Shown one piece after another: positions 1 to 7,776 of a DNA stretch of 64,000 nucleotides. The stretch lies in contig QUJA01000012.1 in the NCBI GenBank assembly GCA_003480425.1, positions 1-64,000 of the forward strand, written 5' to 3'. Within the stretch, counting starts at the first letter, position 1. Every line of letters begins with the position of its first letter. The notes under the pieces are model-generated. The model did not search any database and was not told the origin of the DNA. It worked only from the letters and a program-made list of their open reading frames with translations. The position numbers were made by a program, and so were the translations under genes. Source of the DNA: Firmicutes bacterium AM31-12AC (GTDB lineage Bacteria > Bacillota > Clostridia > Lachnospirales > Lachnospiraceae).

Positions 1-16
1 ACACCCCCTTGTTTGA

Positions 17-355
17 GTGAGTATGTTGTTTGTTGGTACTTCAATTATACATCCTTCTACAGAGGGTGTCTTTCTTTTGTGCAATATTTTGGATTTGCTC
101 ATTTATAGTATTTACCATAAAACCGGACATACGATTCAATGGGACAAAACAGAGATTCAGGTAATCTACAGTAAGGAAATTCCAGAAATACATCATATTG
201 TAAAAAAATATGGCGGGGATGATAAATCCTATCTTTTGCTCAAGGGTATTAATTATGATGAAAGAGACAGAGAAACGTTGTATGCGTTGGAGTATGTAGA
301 TACGGATTTGATTAAGTTTAATCAGATACGGAAGAAGGTAATTACGTATTCATAG
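17..355 (+). CDS. Hypothetical protein, unrecognised
   Basis: Predicted protein of about 112 residues that I do not recognise. An in-frame stop lies just before the GTG at 17, and an ATG follows two codons later at 23, so the left end is set by the sequence and not by the window edge. No ribosome binding site can be judged in so little upstream sequence. The protein has a hydrophobic stretch near residues 17-33, then a charged, soluble-looking remainder with no motif I can name. It could be an intact small protein or the 3' remnant of a longer gene broken by a frameshift; five other genes in this window are broken that way. It is followed at once by the REP-like palindrome. Confidence 0.35.
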   Translation: MSMLFVGTSIIHPSTEGVFLLCNILDLLIYSIYHKTGHTIQWDKTEIQVIYSKEIPEIHHIVKKYGGDDKSYLLLKGINYDERDRETLYALEYVDTDLIKFNQIRKKVITYS

Positions 356-398
356 AACCAGATAGGGACGGGTGAGCCAGACAGGGACGGAGTTTAAT

Positions 399-472
399 GA
401 GCCGATTGGGGACGGAGTTTGATGGCTTTTTTGCGAGAAAAAAAGCCATCAAACTCCGTCCCCAATCGGCTC
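399..472. repeat. Long REP-like palindrome, copy 1
   Basis: A perfect hairpin: 34-bp arms (399-432 and 439-472) around the loop GCGAGA. The arm carries GGGGACGGAGTTTGATGGC. Just upstream, at about 358-398, are two partial repeats of the GGGACGG(AGTTT) core. A close relative lies at 3492-3564. The layout (core GGGACGG, long palindrome, partial tandem copies, intergenic placement) resembles REP sequences mobilised by TnpA_REP/RAYT enzymes in Firmicutes. No RAYT gene is in the window. Confidence 0.75.
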
Positions 473-487
473 TAGTACGTTAAAGCA

Positions 488-530
488 AGAAATTCAATTG
501 TAGACTCTTTAGAAAATCTTTCGAATTTCT
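488..530. other. Inverted repeat upstream of the two-component operon
   Basis: AGAAATTC at 488-495 is mirrored by GAATTTCT at 523-530. The flanking GC dinucleotides extend the match with one bulged base. It lies between the REP-like palindrome and the short leader ORF of the response regulator. It could be an operator or a short transcript hairpin; I cannot tell which. No confident sigma-A promoter is visible here. Confidence 0.3.
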
Positions 531-607
531 GCATGCTGTTTTTTAAGATTAGATTTTATGCTATTTACAACATAAAAAGAAAAGCAAAAAGCGAGGAGGT
601 GCCGGAT

Positions 608-658
608 ATGGTATACTTGGAAAGGCAGCGAAAGTATGGGAAAGTGAGAGGTATATAA
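608..658 (+). CDS. Possible 16-codon leader ORF before the response regulator
   Basis: An ATG at 608 follows a textbook AGGAGG (594-599) with 8-nt spacing and opens a 16-codon frame that stops at 656-658, only 4 nt before the response regulator ATG at 663. The regulator itself has only a weak AGAGG (647-651), which lies inside the small ORF. The strong site therefore appears to serve the mini-ORF, with the regulator translated by coupling or reinitiation. The encoded peptide (MVYLERQRKYGKVRGI) is basic, with no evident signal sequence. This is inferred from layout only; conservation has not been tested. Confidence 0.4.
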   Translation: MVYLERQRKYGKVRGI

Positions 659-662
659 GAGT

Positions 663-1370
663 ATGGAAATGAATCATGTGCTGATCGTTGAAGACGATAA
701 GGAAATCCGAGAGGGTGTTGAAATATATTTGAAAAGCCAGGGATATGTAGTGTTCCAGGCAGCAGACGGAGTTGAGGGACTGGAAGTAATTGAGAAGGAA
801 GAAATCCATCTGGCGATTGTGGATGTGATGATGCCAAGAATGGATGGGATCCAGATGACGGTAAAGCTTCGGGAAAAATACGATTTCCCAGTAATTTTTC
901 TGTCTGCAAAATCAGAAGAAGTCGATAAAATCATAGGGCTTAATATGGGAGCTGATGATTATGTGACAAAACCATTTACTCCATTGGAACTGCTTGCAAG
1001 AGTAAATTCACAGCTTCGCAGATACCGAAGATTTATGGAAAAATTAGGCGATAAAGAAAAGACGCAGAACATTCACGTTATCGGAGGGCTTGAATTAGAT
1101 GAAGACCGTGTGGAAGTCCGTGTGGACGGGGAACTTGTAAAAGTAACTCCGATGGAATATAAAATTTTATTATTGTTAATGAAAAATCCTGGAAGGGTGT
1201 TCTCTGCAGACGAGATTTATGAACGTGTGTGGAATGAACGTGCAGTCAACACAGATACAATCATGGTGCATGTGCGAAATATTCGTGAAAAGATTGAGAT
1301 TAACCCGAAGGAACCAAAATATTTGAAGGTGGTGTGGGGAGTTGGATACAAAATTGAAAAACAGGCATAA
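663..1370 (+). CDS. OmpR/PhoB-family response regulator
   Basis: DNA-binding response regulator of 235 residues, the usual length for the OmpR/PhoB class. The receiver domain spans about residues 5-118: acidic pair Asp11/Asp12, phospho-acceptor Asp54 in VDVMMPRMDG, the FLSAKS strand and the conserved Lys in VTKPF. The C-terminal winged-helix domain covers about 130-232 and ends with the typical WGVGYKIE. The 3' end overlaps the histidine kinase start, so the two form one operon and a cognate pair. The target genes cannot be inferred from the sequence. Translation may be coupled to the small ORF just upstream. Confidence 0.93.
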   Translation: MEMNHVLIVEDDKEIREGVEIYLKSQGYVVFQAADGVEGLEVIEKEEIHLAIVDVMMPRMDGIQMTVKLREKYDFPVIFLSAKSEEVDKIIGLNMGADDYVTKPFTPLELLARVNSQLRRYRRFMEKLGDKEKTQNIHVIGGLELDEDRVEVRVDGELVKVTPMEYKILLLLMKNPGRVFSADEIYERVWNERAVNTDTIMVHVRNIREKIEINPKEPKYLKVVWGVGYKIEKQA

Positions 1371-3468
1371 ATTAGCTATATTTTTTATCATGATTACAAT
1401 ATTGATCCCGTCATTGGCAATGATGACCGGGTATTTTAGCTGGTATCAGATGAGAACTGAGACGAAGACAAAAGCATTTAAAAATGCAGAGAAATCGTCA
1501 GATTTTCTGGGACATTTTCTGGAGAGTACATATCTGCTCTATAATACAGAAAGTGGAAGAAAGTACGCAGATGATGTTGAAAAATCTCTGTATGATTCCT
1601 ACAATGCAGAAATGTCAAGGTATTCACATTTTAATTCTTATCTGGACTATCGGGTGCTTGATGAAAATGGCGGTGATATTGAAAAAAGTACGGTCAGTTC
1701 AGGGAAGAATCTGACAGAAGGCAATCTAAAAAATTATGCCCTTGGAATGATTATTTCCTATGATGCAAATGGGAAACCAAGTGTCAACATTAAGCAAAGC
1801 GATTATGCAAAAGAACAGACAGTAACCATGCGAAAGCTTATCGGGAATTATTTTCAGGACAGCTGGCTGTCTTATTGTGAAGTGACGATTTATCCTGATA
1901 CAGATGAGGATTATGAGGAAGTATCCTTGCAGACACCGAAGAATCGAACATACTTGTTTGCAATGTCAACGGAGAATCTGAAGGAGTATATCAATGATTA
2001 TAAAATCGCAAATCCGGATTCTTATTATGCACCAGGTGAAATGAATGATACAATTTTGTTGTGGATGCTGGCTGTAGCGGCTGCGGCATGGCTATATCCT
2101 TGTTTCAAGACTTTTCAGACAGGAAATGAAAAAATCTTCCATGCTCCGTTGGAGGTGACTGTGATAGCAGTTTTTGTGCTGATTGAAGTCTTGATGAATC
2201 AAAGCGGAGCATTGTTAAGCCGAAGGAAAGGGTATCCGGATTTCTTAGACTGGATGGTGTGGCTTGGAACATTTGCAGCCACATATTGGATTGCAGCGAG
2301 CCTTAGAAGAGTCATATCGCTGGGAATAAAAGGATACTTGAAACAGCAGACCATGGTCGGACGCCATTGGGAGAAAATTAAAACGATAGGGAGTAACGGA
2401 GAAGATACTGCAAAATCCCTTGGGAAAAAATTTAAAGCATTTGTTGCAAAAGTATGGAAATCACTGCAGGAAGTAGATCTGACGGATAAGAGCAACAAGA
2501 TTTTACTCAGAATTGTTATTTGCAACTTTGCCGTATTATTTTTAGTAAGTCTTTTCTGGGACTATCGCATACAGGCACTTGTCATATATTCCGTTATATT
2601 ATTCTTCATTTTGCGGAAATATTACAAAGATATAAAGCGAAAATATGCCAGACTTTTAGAAGCAACCGGAGAATTGGCAAAAGGCAACATGAATGTGGAG
2701 ATCAAGGAAGATCTTGGCATGTTCAATCCATTTAAACCAGAGATTGAAAAGATTCAGGAAGGCTACAAAAAAGCAGTTGAAGAGGAAATAAAAAGCCAAC
2801 GTATGAAGACCGAACTCATTACAAATGTGTCCCACGATTTGAAAACGCCACTAACAGCGATCATTACTTATATTAATCTTCTGAAAGAAGAAAAAGATGA
2901 AGAGAAAAAGAAAGAGTATGTCGATGTGCTGGAACGAAAATCCATGCGTCTGAAAGTATTGATTGAAGATTTGTTCGATATTAGTAAGGCAAGCAGCAAA
3001 AATGTAATATTGAATTTGACGGACGTTGATGTTGTGAACCTGTTTAAACAGGTGAAACTGGAACTGGATGAAAAAATTGAAAAAACAGAACTGGAATTTA
3101 AATGTAATTATCCGGAAGAAAAAATGACGGCTGTTTTGGATGGACAAAAGACATACCGGATCTTTGAAAACCTGATTGTGAACGCCACAAAATATGCAAT
3201 GCCACATACAAGGGTATTTGTGGATATTTTTAGAGAAGAAAATGAAATCGTAGTACAGATGAAAAATGTTTCGAAAGATGAATTGACATTCAATCCACAG
3301 GAGATTACTGAGCGTTTTGTACGCGGTGATGAATCCAGAAATTCCGAGGGCTCCGGTCTGGGACTCGCAATTGTAAGAAGCTTTACAGAATTGCAAGGTG
3401 GACACTTCCATGTTGAGACAGAGGCAGATCTGTTTAAGGCAGAGATACGGTGGCCGTGGAAAAAATAG
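1354..3468 (+). CDS. Membrane sensor histidine kinase
   Basis: Sensor kinase paired with the preceding regulator, overlapping its 3' end. TTG at 1354 is the favoured start (about 704 residues); TTG at 1342 is also open. Visible parts: an N-terminal membrane segment, an extracytoplasmic region of about 200 residues, then four or five more membrane segments (about residues 230-425). A short linker leads to the DHp helix with phospho-acceptor His in NVSHDLKTPL (about residue 494). The ATPase domain has an N box (NLIVNATKYA) and a G box (GSGLGLAIV). The multi-spanning central region is larger than in simple two-TM sensors, so the signal may be a membrane or envelope condition; that is inference. 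A REP-like palindrome follows and may act as terminator. Confidence 0.9.
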   Translation: MKNRHKLAIFFIMITILIPSLAMMTGYFSWYQMRTETKTKAFKNAEKSSDFLGHFLESTYLLYNTESGRKYADDVEKSLYDSYNAEMSRYSHFNSYLDYRVLDENGGDIEKSTVSSGKNLTEGNLKNYALGMIISYDANGKPSVNIKQSDYAKEQTVTMRKLIGNYFQDSWLSYCEVTIYPDTDEDYEEVSLQTPKNRTYLFAMSTENLKEYINDYKIANPDSYYAPGEMNDTILLWMLAVAAAAWLYPCFKTFQTGNEKIFHAPLEVTVIAVFVLIEVLMNQSGALLSRRKGYPDFLDWMVWLGTFAATYWIAASLRRVISLGIKGYLKQQTMVGRHWEKIKTIGSNGEDTAKSLGKKFKAFVAKVWKSLQEVDLTDKSNKILLRIVICNFAVLFLVSLFWDYRIQALVIYSVILFFILRKYYKDIKRKYARLLEATGELAKGNMNVEIKEDLGMFNPFKPEIEKIQEGYKKAVEEEIKSQRMKTELITNVSHDLKTPLTAIITYINLLKEEKDEEKKKEYVDVLERKSMRLKVLIEDLFDISKASSKNVILNLTDVDVVNLFKQVKLELDEKIEKTELEFKCNYPEEKMTAVLDGQKTYRIFENLIVNATKYAMPHTRVFVDIFREENEIVVQMKNVSKDELTFNPQEITERFVRGDESRNSEGSGLGLAIVRSFTELQGGHFHVETEADLFKAEIRWPWKK

Positions 3469-3491
3469 GATGATTTAAATATAAGGAAAAT

Positions 3492-3564
3492 GAGCCGGAT
3501 AGGGACGGAGTTCAATGGCTTTTTGCTCGCAAAAAAGCCATTGAACTCCGTCCCCAATCGGCTC
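3492..3564. repeat. Long REP-like palindrome, copy 2
   Basis: Palindrome of about 73 nt: GAGCCG...GGGACGGAGTTCAATGGCTTTTT pairs with its complement, ending CCCCAATCGGCTC. It is a variant of copy 1 at 399-472 with the same GGGACGGAGTT core. It sits between the convergent kinase and ThuA genes, where a strong hairpin could stop transcription from both sides. The two copies bracket the two-component operon. Confidence 0.75.
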
Positions 3565-3568
3565 AAAG

Positions 3569-3598
3569 TCGCCCCCACCCGTTTGTGGGGGCGAGCGA
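3569..3598. terminator. GC-rich hairpin between convergent genes
   Basis: TCGCCCCCAC (from 3569) pairs with GTGGGGGCGA (to about 3594), and GCGAC follows. There is no good T-tract on either side, so it is either a weak terminator or a tail of the REP-like element. It directly abuts the stop codon of the ThuA-domain gene on the minus strand. Confidence 0.4.
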
Positions 3599-4402
3599 CT
3601 ATTTCTGATATTTACTTTCCGGTGACACCTCTACATGGGGGCATTCGATTTTTTCTTTAATCGGAGCAGCAGGTGCAGCCCAACGGATTGCATTTTTAAT
3701 AATCTGTAGAACATGTGGGTTATGATAAGTAGGATTTGTCTCGTGTCCAGGCTGGAAATAGAACACTTTACCATATCCTCTTGTCCATGTACAGCCGGAA
3801 CGGAAAACTTCTCCGCCGCGGAACCAGCCGGTGAAGATAACATCATCCGGTTTTGGAATATCAAAGTATTCTCCGTACATTTCTTCCACATCTAATTCGA
3901 AACTTGCAGGTATACCCTGTGCAATCGGATGAGTCGGTGAAGTTGTGAAAATACGTTCAAAATCACCCTCACGCCACTGTAAAGTGCAGCTTGTACCAAG
4001 CAGGAAACGAAGTGGCTTACAAAGGTGGGCAGAATGCAGGGCGATAAATCCCATTCCGCGAAGCACACGATCCTGAATCTTGCGGGCAAGGTCGTCTGGT
4101 ACTGCATCATGTCCGACATGAGCCCACCAGACTAAAACATCTGTCTTTTCAAGAAGCTCATCAGGCAGTCCAAATTCCGGCATATCAAGAGTGACAAGTG
4201 TCACAGACACATCGTCCATCTGTGAAATATAATCTTTCAATGTTCCACCAAGTCCGAGCGGATAAGCTTCTTTGATTGCTTTGGAGCCTTTTGCGTGATA
4301 CTTTTCAACTTCTTCTCGTTTGTCTTCCGGAATCTTAACAAAACGATAATCCGGAGTCGTCATTTCCTGAAGCTTTTCATACCAAATTGTAATGTTTATC
4401 AT
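3599..4402 (-). CDS. ThuA-domain (trehalose-utilisation-like) protein
   Basis: Cytosolic protein of 267 residues with a ThuA fold (type 1 glutamine amidotransferase-like). Recognisable pieces are the VLVWWAHVGHD strand-loop near residue 90, ALHSAH near 120, the SPTHPIAQGIP stretch and a late FYFQPGHET. ThuA proteins are linked to trehalose and other disaccharide metabolism, and some act on 3-keto-sugars; the exact reaction is unknown for most members, and no sugar genes adjoin it here. The ATG at 4400-4402 follows a GAGGTTAC-type site on the minus strand. It is monocistronic, converging on the histidine kinase. Its promoter region carries a perfect 13-bp inverted repeat. Confidence 0.8.
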   Translation of the reverse strand: MINITIWYEKLQEMTTPDYRFVKIPEDKREEVEKYHAKGSKAIKEAYPLGLGGTLKDYISQMDDVSVTLVTLDMPEFGLPDELLEKTDVLVWWAHVGHDAVPDDLARKIQDRVLRGMGFIALHSAHLCKPLRFLLGTSCTLQWREGDFERIFTTSPTHPIAQGIPASFELDVEEMYGEYFDIPKPDDVIFTGWFRGGEVFRSGCTWTRGYGKVFYFQPGHETNPTYHNPHVLQIIKNAIRWAAPAAPIKEKIECPHVEVSPESKYQK

Positions 4403-4437
4403 GGAATAGTAACCTCACTTTCTAAAAACTAATCTTA

Positions 4438-4481
4438 TTATAACAGATTTGCAGATAAATTCACGTATAAATCTGTTATAA
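4438..4481 (-). promoter_or_regulatory. Candidate operator and promoter of the ThuA gene
   Basis: TTATAACAGATTT (4438-4450) and AAATCTGTTATAA (4469-4481) form a perfect 13-bp inverted repeat with 18 nt between. On the minus strand the inner edge overlaps a TATAAT -10 box (4442-4437) with a weak -35 about 17 nt upstream. An inverted repeat over a -10 box is a typical repressor site. No repressor gene adjoins it. Confidence 0.45.
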
Positions 4482-4595
4482 AAATGTAAATGGGTTGCCT
4501 GAAAACTCAGAATATGATATTGTTTTTCTGGCTGAAATAACAAATGCTAAGCTCAAAAATACTTCGCTAAGTGTTTAAAGTAGGGAGTGAATCCG

Positions 4596-5482
4596 TTGGA
4601 AAATACAAAGAAAAAATATAGAAAAAAAACAAACAAAAAAGAACAGGCAAAAGAAACTCTTGTTGTAAGAGATATTTTAAAGGAAGAAACAGTTGCCTTT
4701 CTGGATACAGAATTTCTTACGTCTCAGCGTAAAGGTGGTGCACCATCAAACTAGTATCAATAGGATTCGTAATCTGCCGCAAGGATTTTAAAGAAGTGGA
4801 CAGATTTCATTCGTATATCTATATGGATGATGAATTGCATAATCGTTTCCGAGAAGTGACAGGGATTACGGAAGAAGACTTGCTGAATGCACCAGAGTAT
4901 GAAATGGTGATGGAAGAAGCTGCACAGCGTATGGCCATCTGGAATGTAACGAGAATCTTTGTCTGGGGGCCGGATCAGACGGTTATTCAGAGAGACCTTC
5001 AGGCATATCGGGGGGATATTTCTAAACGAGCAAGAAAATCGGTCAATCGAATGATACGTATGATCAAGGATATCGAAGGTATTTATTCTAAAAAGTTAAA
5101 AATACACAATATAGGAATCGCAAATTTGAAATTACTCTGTGGACTTGGTTCGGAAGTGAGCCATGATGCATTGGATGATTCGATTGATCTGAAAGAAGTG
5201 GTACGATATCTTGATACAAAGGGATGTCCGGATTATATGGTACAAGCAATGAAAACGTATTTATCGGACAAGGAATTGTATTGCCGTTATCGCAGATTTC
5301 ATGAGAAATGGGATGAAGTACCTGAAAATCTGCTTGAAAAAAGTAAGGAATTGCTGTTGGAGTTAGAGAAGATCAATTCGATGGAAGCGAAAGCACTGCG
5401 AGATGATATTCATGTAATATGTACAGGGAAAGATACTATATTTCCTACACCGGAAGAATATCTGGAACAAGAGTTGTTATAA
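4596..5482 (+). pseudogene. DEDD-type 3'-5' exonuclease-like protein, frameshifted
   Basis: Two frames together encode one exonuclease-like protein. The first part starts at TTG 4596 (AGGGAG 8 nt upstream), has a Lys-rich N terminus and holds motif I as FLDTEFLT, but stops at 4752-4754. The second frame is open from about 4733 and continues KLVSIGFVICRKD to 5482. It carries GPDQTVIQRDL and a DEDDh-like HDALDDSIDL. Adding one A in the run at 4748-4750 (TCAAAC to TCAAAAC) joins both parts into 295 residues. DEDD enzymes remove nucleotides from 3' ends of DNA or RNA; the substrate here is unknown. A real mutation and a sequencing error look alike here, but the same kind of lesion in four other genes favours an error. 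Confidence 0.7.
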
Positions 5483-5492
5483 AATATTATAC

Positions 5493-5521
5493 TTGCGAAT
5501 AACATAGTATTGTGGTAGAGT
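5493..5521 (+). promoter_or_regulatory. Candidate sigma-A promoter of amtB
   Basis: TTGCGA (5493-5498), 17-nt spacer, TAGAGT (5516-5521). Transcription would begin near 5528, a few bases before the attenuator-like hairpin at 5541. Confidence 0.4.
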
Positions 5522-5540
5522 AATGAGCAGACGGACGAGG

Positions 5541-5579
5541 GCGTTTGAAGTATGGAGATACTTTGAACGCTCTTTTTTT
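5541..5579 (+). terminator. Terminator-like attenuator in the amtB leader
   Basis: GCGTTTGAAGTAT (5541-5553) pairs with ATACTTTGAACGC (5558-5570) around a GGAG loop, followed by seven T residues (5573-5579). It lies between the candidate promoter and the amtB start, so it should end transcription before the gene unless bypassed. The preceding exonuclease gene also runs into it, so it may simply be that gene's terminator. The second nitrogen operon has a comparable hairpin at 42824-42861. Confidence 0.6.
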
Positions 5580-5615
5580 GTTTGTTGTATAGAAAAAGAA
5601 AGAGGAGGATGAAAC

Positions 5616-6857
5616 ATGAACACGGGAGATACAGCATTTATGATGATTTGCACAGCATTTGTGTTTTTTATGACACCCGGACTGGCGTTTTTTTATGGAG
5701 GACTTGTCAGACGAAAAAATGTCGTTAATACAATGATGGCATGTGTGGCAATTATGGGATTGTCAGTAGTTATGTGGACATTATTCGGATATTCATTATC
5801 ATTTGGTGGAAATCATGGAGGAATTATCGGAGATTTCCGCTGGTTTGGGCTAAATGGAGTTGGAATGGAGCCAGGACCATACGCAGATACGATACCGCAT
5901 TTGGTATTCTGTGCATTTCAAATGATGTTTGCGATGATCACACCTGCTCTGATTACAGGCTCTCTTGTAGGAAGAATGAGATTTAAGGCATTGTTCTTAT
6001 TTGTAGCATTGTGGTCAGTTGTAGTATACTATCCATTGGCACACATGGTATGGGGAGAAGGCGGATTACTGGCAGCAATCGGTTCGGTAGATTTTGCAGG
6101 CGGCGATGTAGTACATATCAGTTCTGGTATTACGGCACTGACATTGGCAATTATTCTTGGACGCCGTAGAGGCTACGAAGTGATGACATATCGAATCCAC
6201 AATATTCCGTTTGTTGTATTAGGTGCAACAATTCTCTGGTTTGGCTGGTTCGGATTCAATGCAGGAAGTGCACTTGAAGCAAACGGTTTGGCAGCACATG
6301 CATTTATGACATCCGCAATTTCAGCTGCAGCGGCATTGCTTTCATGGATGCTCTTAGATGTATTACATAATGGAAAATCAACGTTGGTTGGTGCAGCAAC
6401 AGGTCTTGTTGTTGGTTTGGTGGCAATCACACCAGGTGCAGGATTTGTTCCAATCTGGTCCTCCTTTATCATAGGAGCATTGGTAAGTCCAATCTGTTAC
6501 TATGGAGTTGCATTAATAAAGAAAAAACTGAAAATAGATGATGCGTTGGATGCTTTTGGCTGTCATGGAATAGGAGGAATCTGGGGCGGAATCGCAACAG
6601 GTATTTTCGCACAGAGCTCAATCAATGACGTTGCCCGCTGGGATGGATTAGTATTCGGAGACTATCATCTGTTTGTAGCACAAATCGTAGGAATCATCAT
6701 TACAATGATAATTGCTGTTGTAGGAACATTGATTTGCGTAGCTATAGTAAAAATATTTACGCCTCTTCGCGTGGATGTAAAAGATGAGCAGGTAGGTCTG
6801 GATATTTCACAACATGGAGAAAGTGCATACCCAAGCTTCAATGGATTGGATCAGTAA
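5616..6857 (+). CDS. amtB: Ammonium transporter
   Basis: Amt/MEP/Rh ammonium channel of 413 residues with about 11 membrane segments. Family landmarks: the first pore histidine in PLAHMVWGEGG, WFGWFGFNAGS, the second pore histidine in FGCHGIGGIWGG, and a short cytosolic tail ending GESAYPSFNGLDQ. AGAGGAGG precedes the ATG at 5616. It takes up ammonium when nitrogen is scarce and is gated by a PII protein, which is encoded 26 nt downstream. A terminator-like hairpin in its leader suggests control by attenuation. A second amtB lies at 43442. Confidence 0.95.
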   Translation: MNTGDTAFMMICTAFVFFMTPGLAFFYGGLVRRKNVVNTMMACVAIMGLSVVMWTLFGYSLSFGGNHGGIIGDFRWFGLNGVGMEPGPYADTIPHLVFCAFQMMFAMITPALITGSLVGRMRFKALFLFVALWSVVVYYPLAHMVWGEGGLLAAIGSVDFAGGDVVHISSGITALTLAIILGRRRGYEVMTYRIHNIPFVVLGATILWFGWFGFNAGSALEANGLAAHAFMTSAISAAAALLSWMLLDVLHNGKSTLVGAATGLVVGLVAITPGAGFVPIWSSFIIGALVSPICYYGVALIKKKLKIDDALDAFGCHGIGGIWGGIATGIFAQSSINDVARWDGLVFGDYHLFVAQIVGIIITMIIAVVGTLICVAIVKIFTPLRVDVKDEQVGLDISQHGESAYPSFNGLDQ

Positions 6858-6883
6858 AATAGTTATTTAGGAGGTCACTCAAA

Positions 6884-7240
6884 ATGATGATTAAAATAGA
6901 TGCAATTGTGAGAGAAGAAAAGTTTGAAGATGTCAAACAGGCATTGCAGGATATAGAAGTGAATGGAATAACAGTGTCGCAGGTAATGGGGTGTGGTGCT
7001 CAACGAGGATACACAGAAATCGTACGTGGTATGGAAATTGGGATTCAAATGAGACCAAAAATAAAATTTGAAATTGTTGTTTCTTCTGAAGAGTGGGAGA
7101 AGAAAACGATTGATGCGATACAGAAAGCGGCATATACAGGAGAAATGGGAGATGGAAAGATATTCAGTTATGAAATTCGTTCGGCATTGAAAATCCGTAC
7201 AAAAGAGACTGGATATGATGCCATTCAAGTGACAGAATAA
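6884..7240 (+). CDS. PII-family nitrogen regulator without T-loop Tyr51
   Basis: PII signal protein of 118 residues, in an operon with amtB and preceded by GGAGGTCAC. PII trimers bind ATP, ADP and 2-oxoglutarate and block Amt channels. The T-loop, usually KGHTELYRGAEY, reads RGYTEIVRGMEIG here, so the Tyr that is uridylylated in proteobacteria is a Val. The body retains GCGAQRGYTE and the C-terminal nucleotide-site pattern GDGKIFSYEI with IRTKE. The divergent T-loop suggests regulation by ligands only, or a partner specific to this AmtB. GlnK-type and NifI-like assignment cannot be separated by eye. Confidence 0.88.
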   Translation: MMIKIDAIVREEKFEDVKQALQDIEVNGITVSQVMGCGAQRGYTEIVRGMEIGIQMRPKIKFEIVVSSEEWEKKTIDAIQKAAYTGEMGDGKIFSYEIRSALKIRTKETGYDAIQVTE

Positions 7241-7311
7241 AGGAAAAGTCAGCTTTACATTACAATAATAATGAGGATATTGAAAAAAGATAAAAAAAAT
7301 TAAAAAAAAGC

Positions 7312-7340
7312 TTGCATTTTTCAAAGTGCTATGATAATAT
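7312..7340 (+). promoter_or_regulatory. tRNA operon promoter
   Basis: TTGCAT (7312-7317), 17-nt spacer, TAATAT (7335-7340). Just downstream an 11-bp hairpin (ATTTCGGCTGT 7343-7353 with ACAGCCGAAAT 7364-7374) lies in the leader, directly before tRNA-Glu. Confidence 0.5.
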
Positions 7341-7380
7341 AAATTTCGGCTGTTACAGACGGCACAGCCGAAATGAATAA

Positions 7381-7452
7381 GGCTCCATGGTCAAGCGGTT
7401 AAGACATCGCCCTTTCACGGCGGTAACACGGGTTCGATTCCCGTTGGAGTCA
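7381..7452 (+). tRNA. tRNA-Glu (TTC)
   Basis: Full cloverleaf of 72 nt. The acceptor GGCTCCA pairs with TGGAGTC (7445-7451), with discriminator A at 7452. The anticodon loop CCTTTCACG presents TTC, and the T-arm contains GGTTCGATTCC. No CCA is encoded. It is followed 37 nt later by tRNA-Cys, apparently in one transcript. Confidence 0.95.
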
Positions 7453-7489
7453 TTTAAAGTGCTTTATGCACTTTTTACATATAGAATAA

Positions 7490-7561
7490 GGCGCAGTAGC
7501 CAAGTGGTAAGGCGTGGGTCTGCAACACCCTGATTCATCGGTTCAAATCCGATCTGTGCCT
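7490..7561 (+). tRNA. tRNA-Cys (GCA)
   Basis: Acceptor GGCGCAG (7490-7496) pairs with CTGTGCC (7554-7560), discriminator T. The anticodon loop CTGCAAC gives GCA (Cys). The T-arm reads CGGTTCAAATCCG. No CCA is encoded. A strong terminator follows at 7571. Confidence 0.93.
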
Positions 7562-7570
7562 CTTACAAAA

Positions 7571-7602
7571 AGCTCGAAAACACGTAGTTTTCGAGCTTTT
7601 TT
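7571..7602 (+). terminator. Terminator of the tRNA operon
   Basis: AGCTCGAAAAC (7571-7581), loop ACGTA, GTTTTCGAGCT (7587-7597), then a T-tract to 7602. A perfect 11-bp stem. Confidence 0.9.
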
Positions 7603-7731
7603 GTTCTGTATTCATACAAATGATTATCAAAGAAAAATGTTGTAATCCGATTATTGATATGGCATAATAAAAATGGCAATGTTAAAAATATGCCAAAAAA
7701 AGTAAATAATAAGTAAAAAAATAGTACAGAA

Positions 7732-7763
7732 GATGTCGTCCCCGGACATTAAAAGGGGACATC
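7732..7763 (+). promoter_or_regulatory. Leader hairpin just before the Na/Pi transporter ribosome site
   Basis: GATGTC plus CCC (7732-7743, with a small bulge) can pair with GGGGACATC (7755-7763). A second pairing, GTCCCC (7738-7743) with GGGGAC (7755-7760), is mutually exclusive. The structure ends one base before the AAAGGAG ribosome site (7764-7770), so it could affect translation. No known riboswitch consensus is evident. Confidence 0.3.
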
Positions 7764-7776
7764 AAAGGAGAAAGTT

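Noticed and set aside
561..934. Minus-strand open frames opposite the response regulator
   Set aside because: They are shadows of a strongly conserved plus-strand gene, with no ribosome site and unlikely composition.
4730..4760. Programmed -1 frameshifting in the exonuclease gene
   Set aside because: There is no X-XXY-YYZ slippery heptamer and no evident downstream stimulator. The other four split genes show the same one-base loss, so a base-calling or true deletion event is simpler.
7732..7763. Riboswitch before the Na/Pi transporter
   Set aside because: Only a short hairpin with two alternative pairings is visible; none of the known riboswitch cores I can recall fits, so it is listed only as a weak leader structure.
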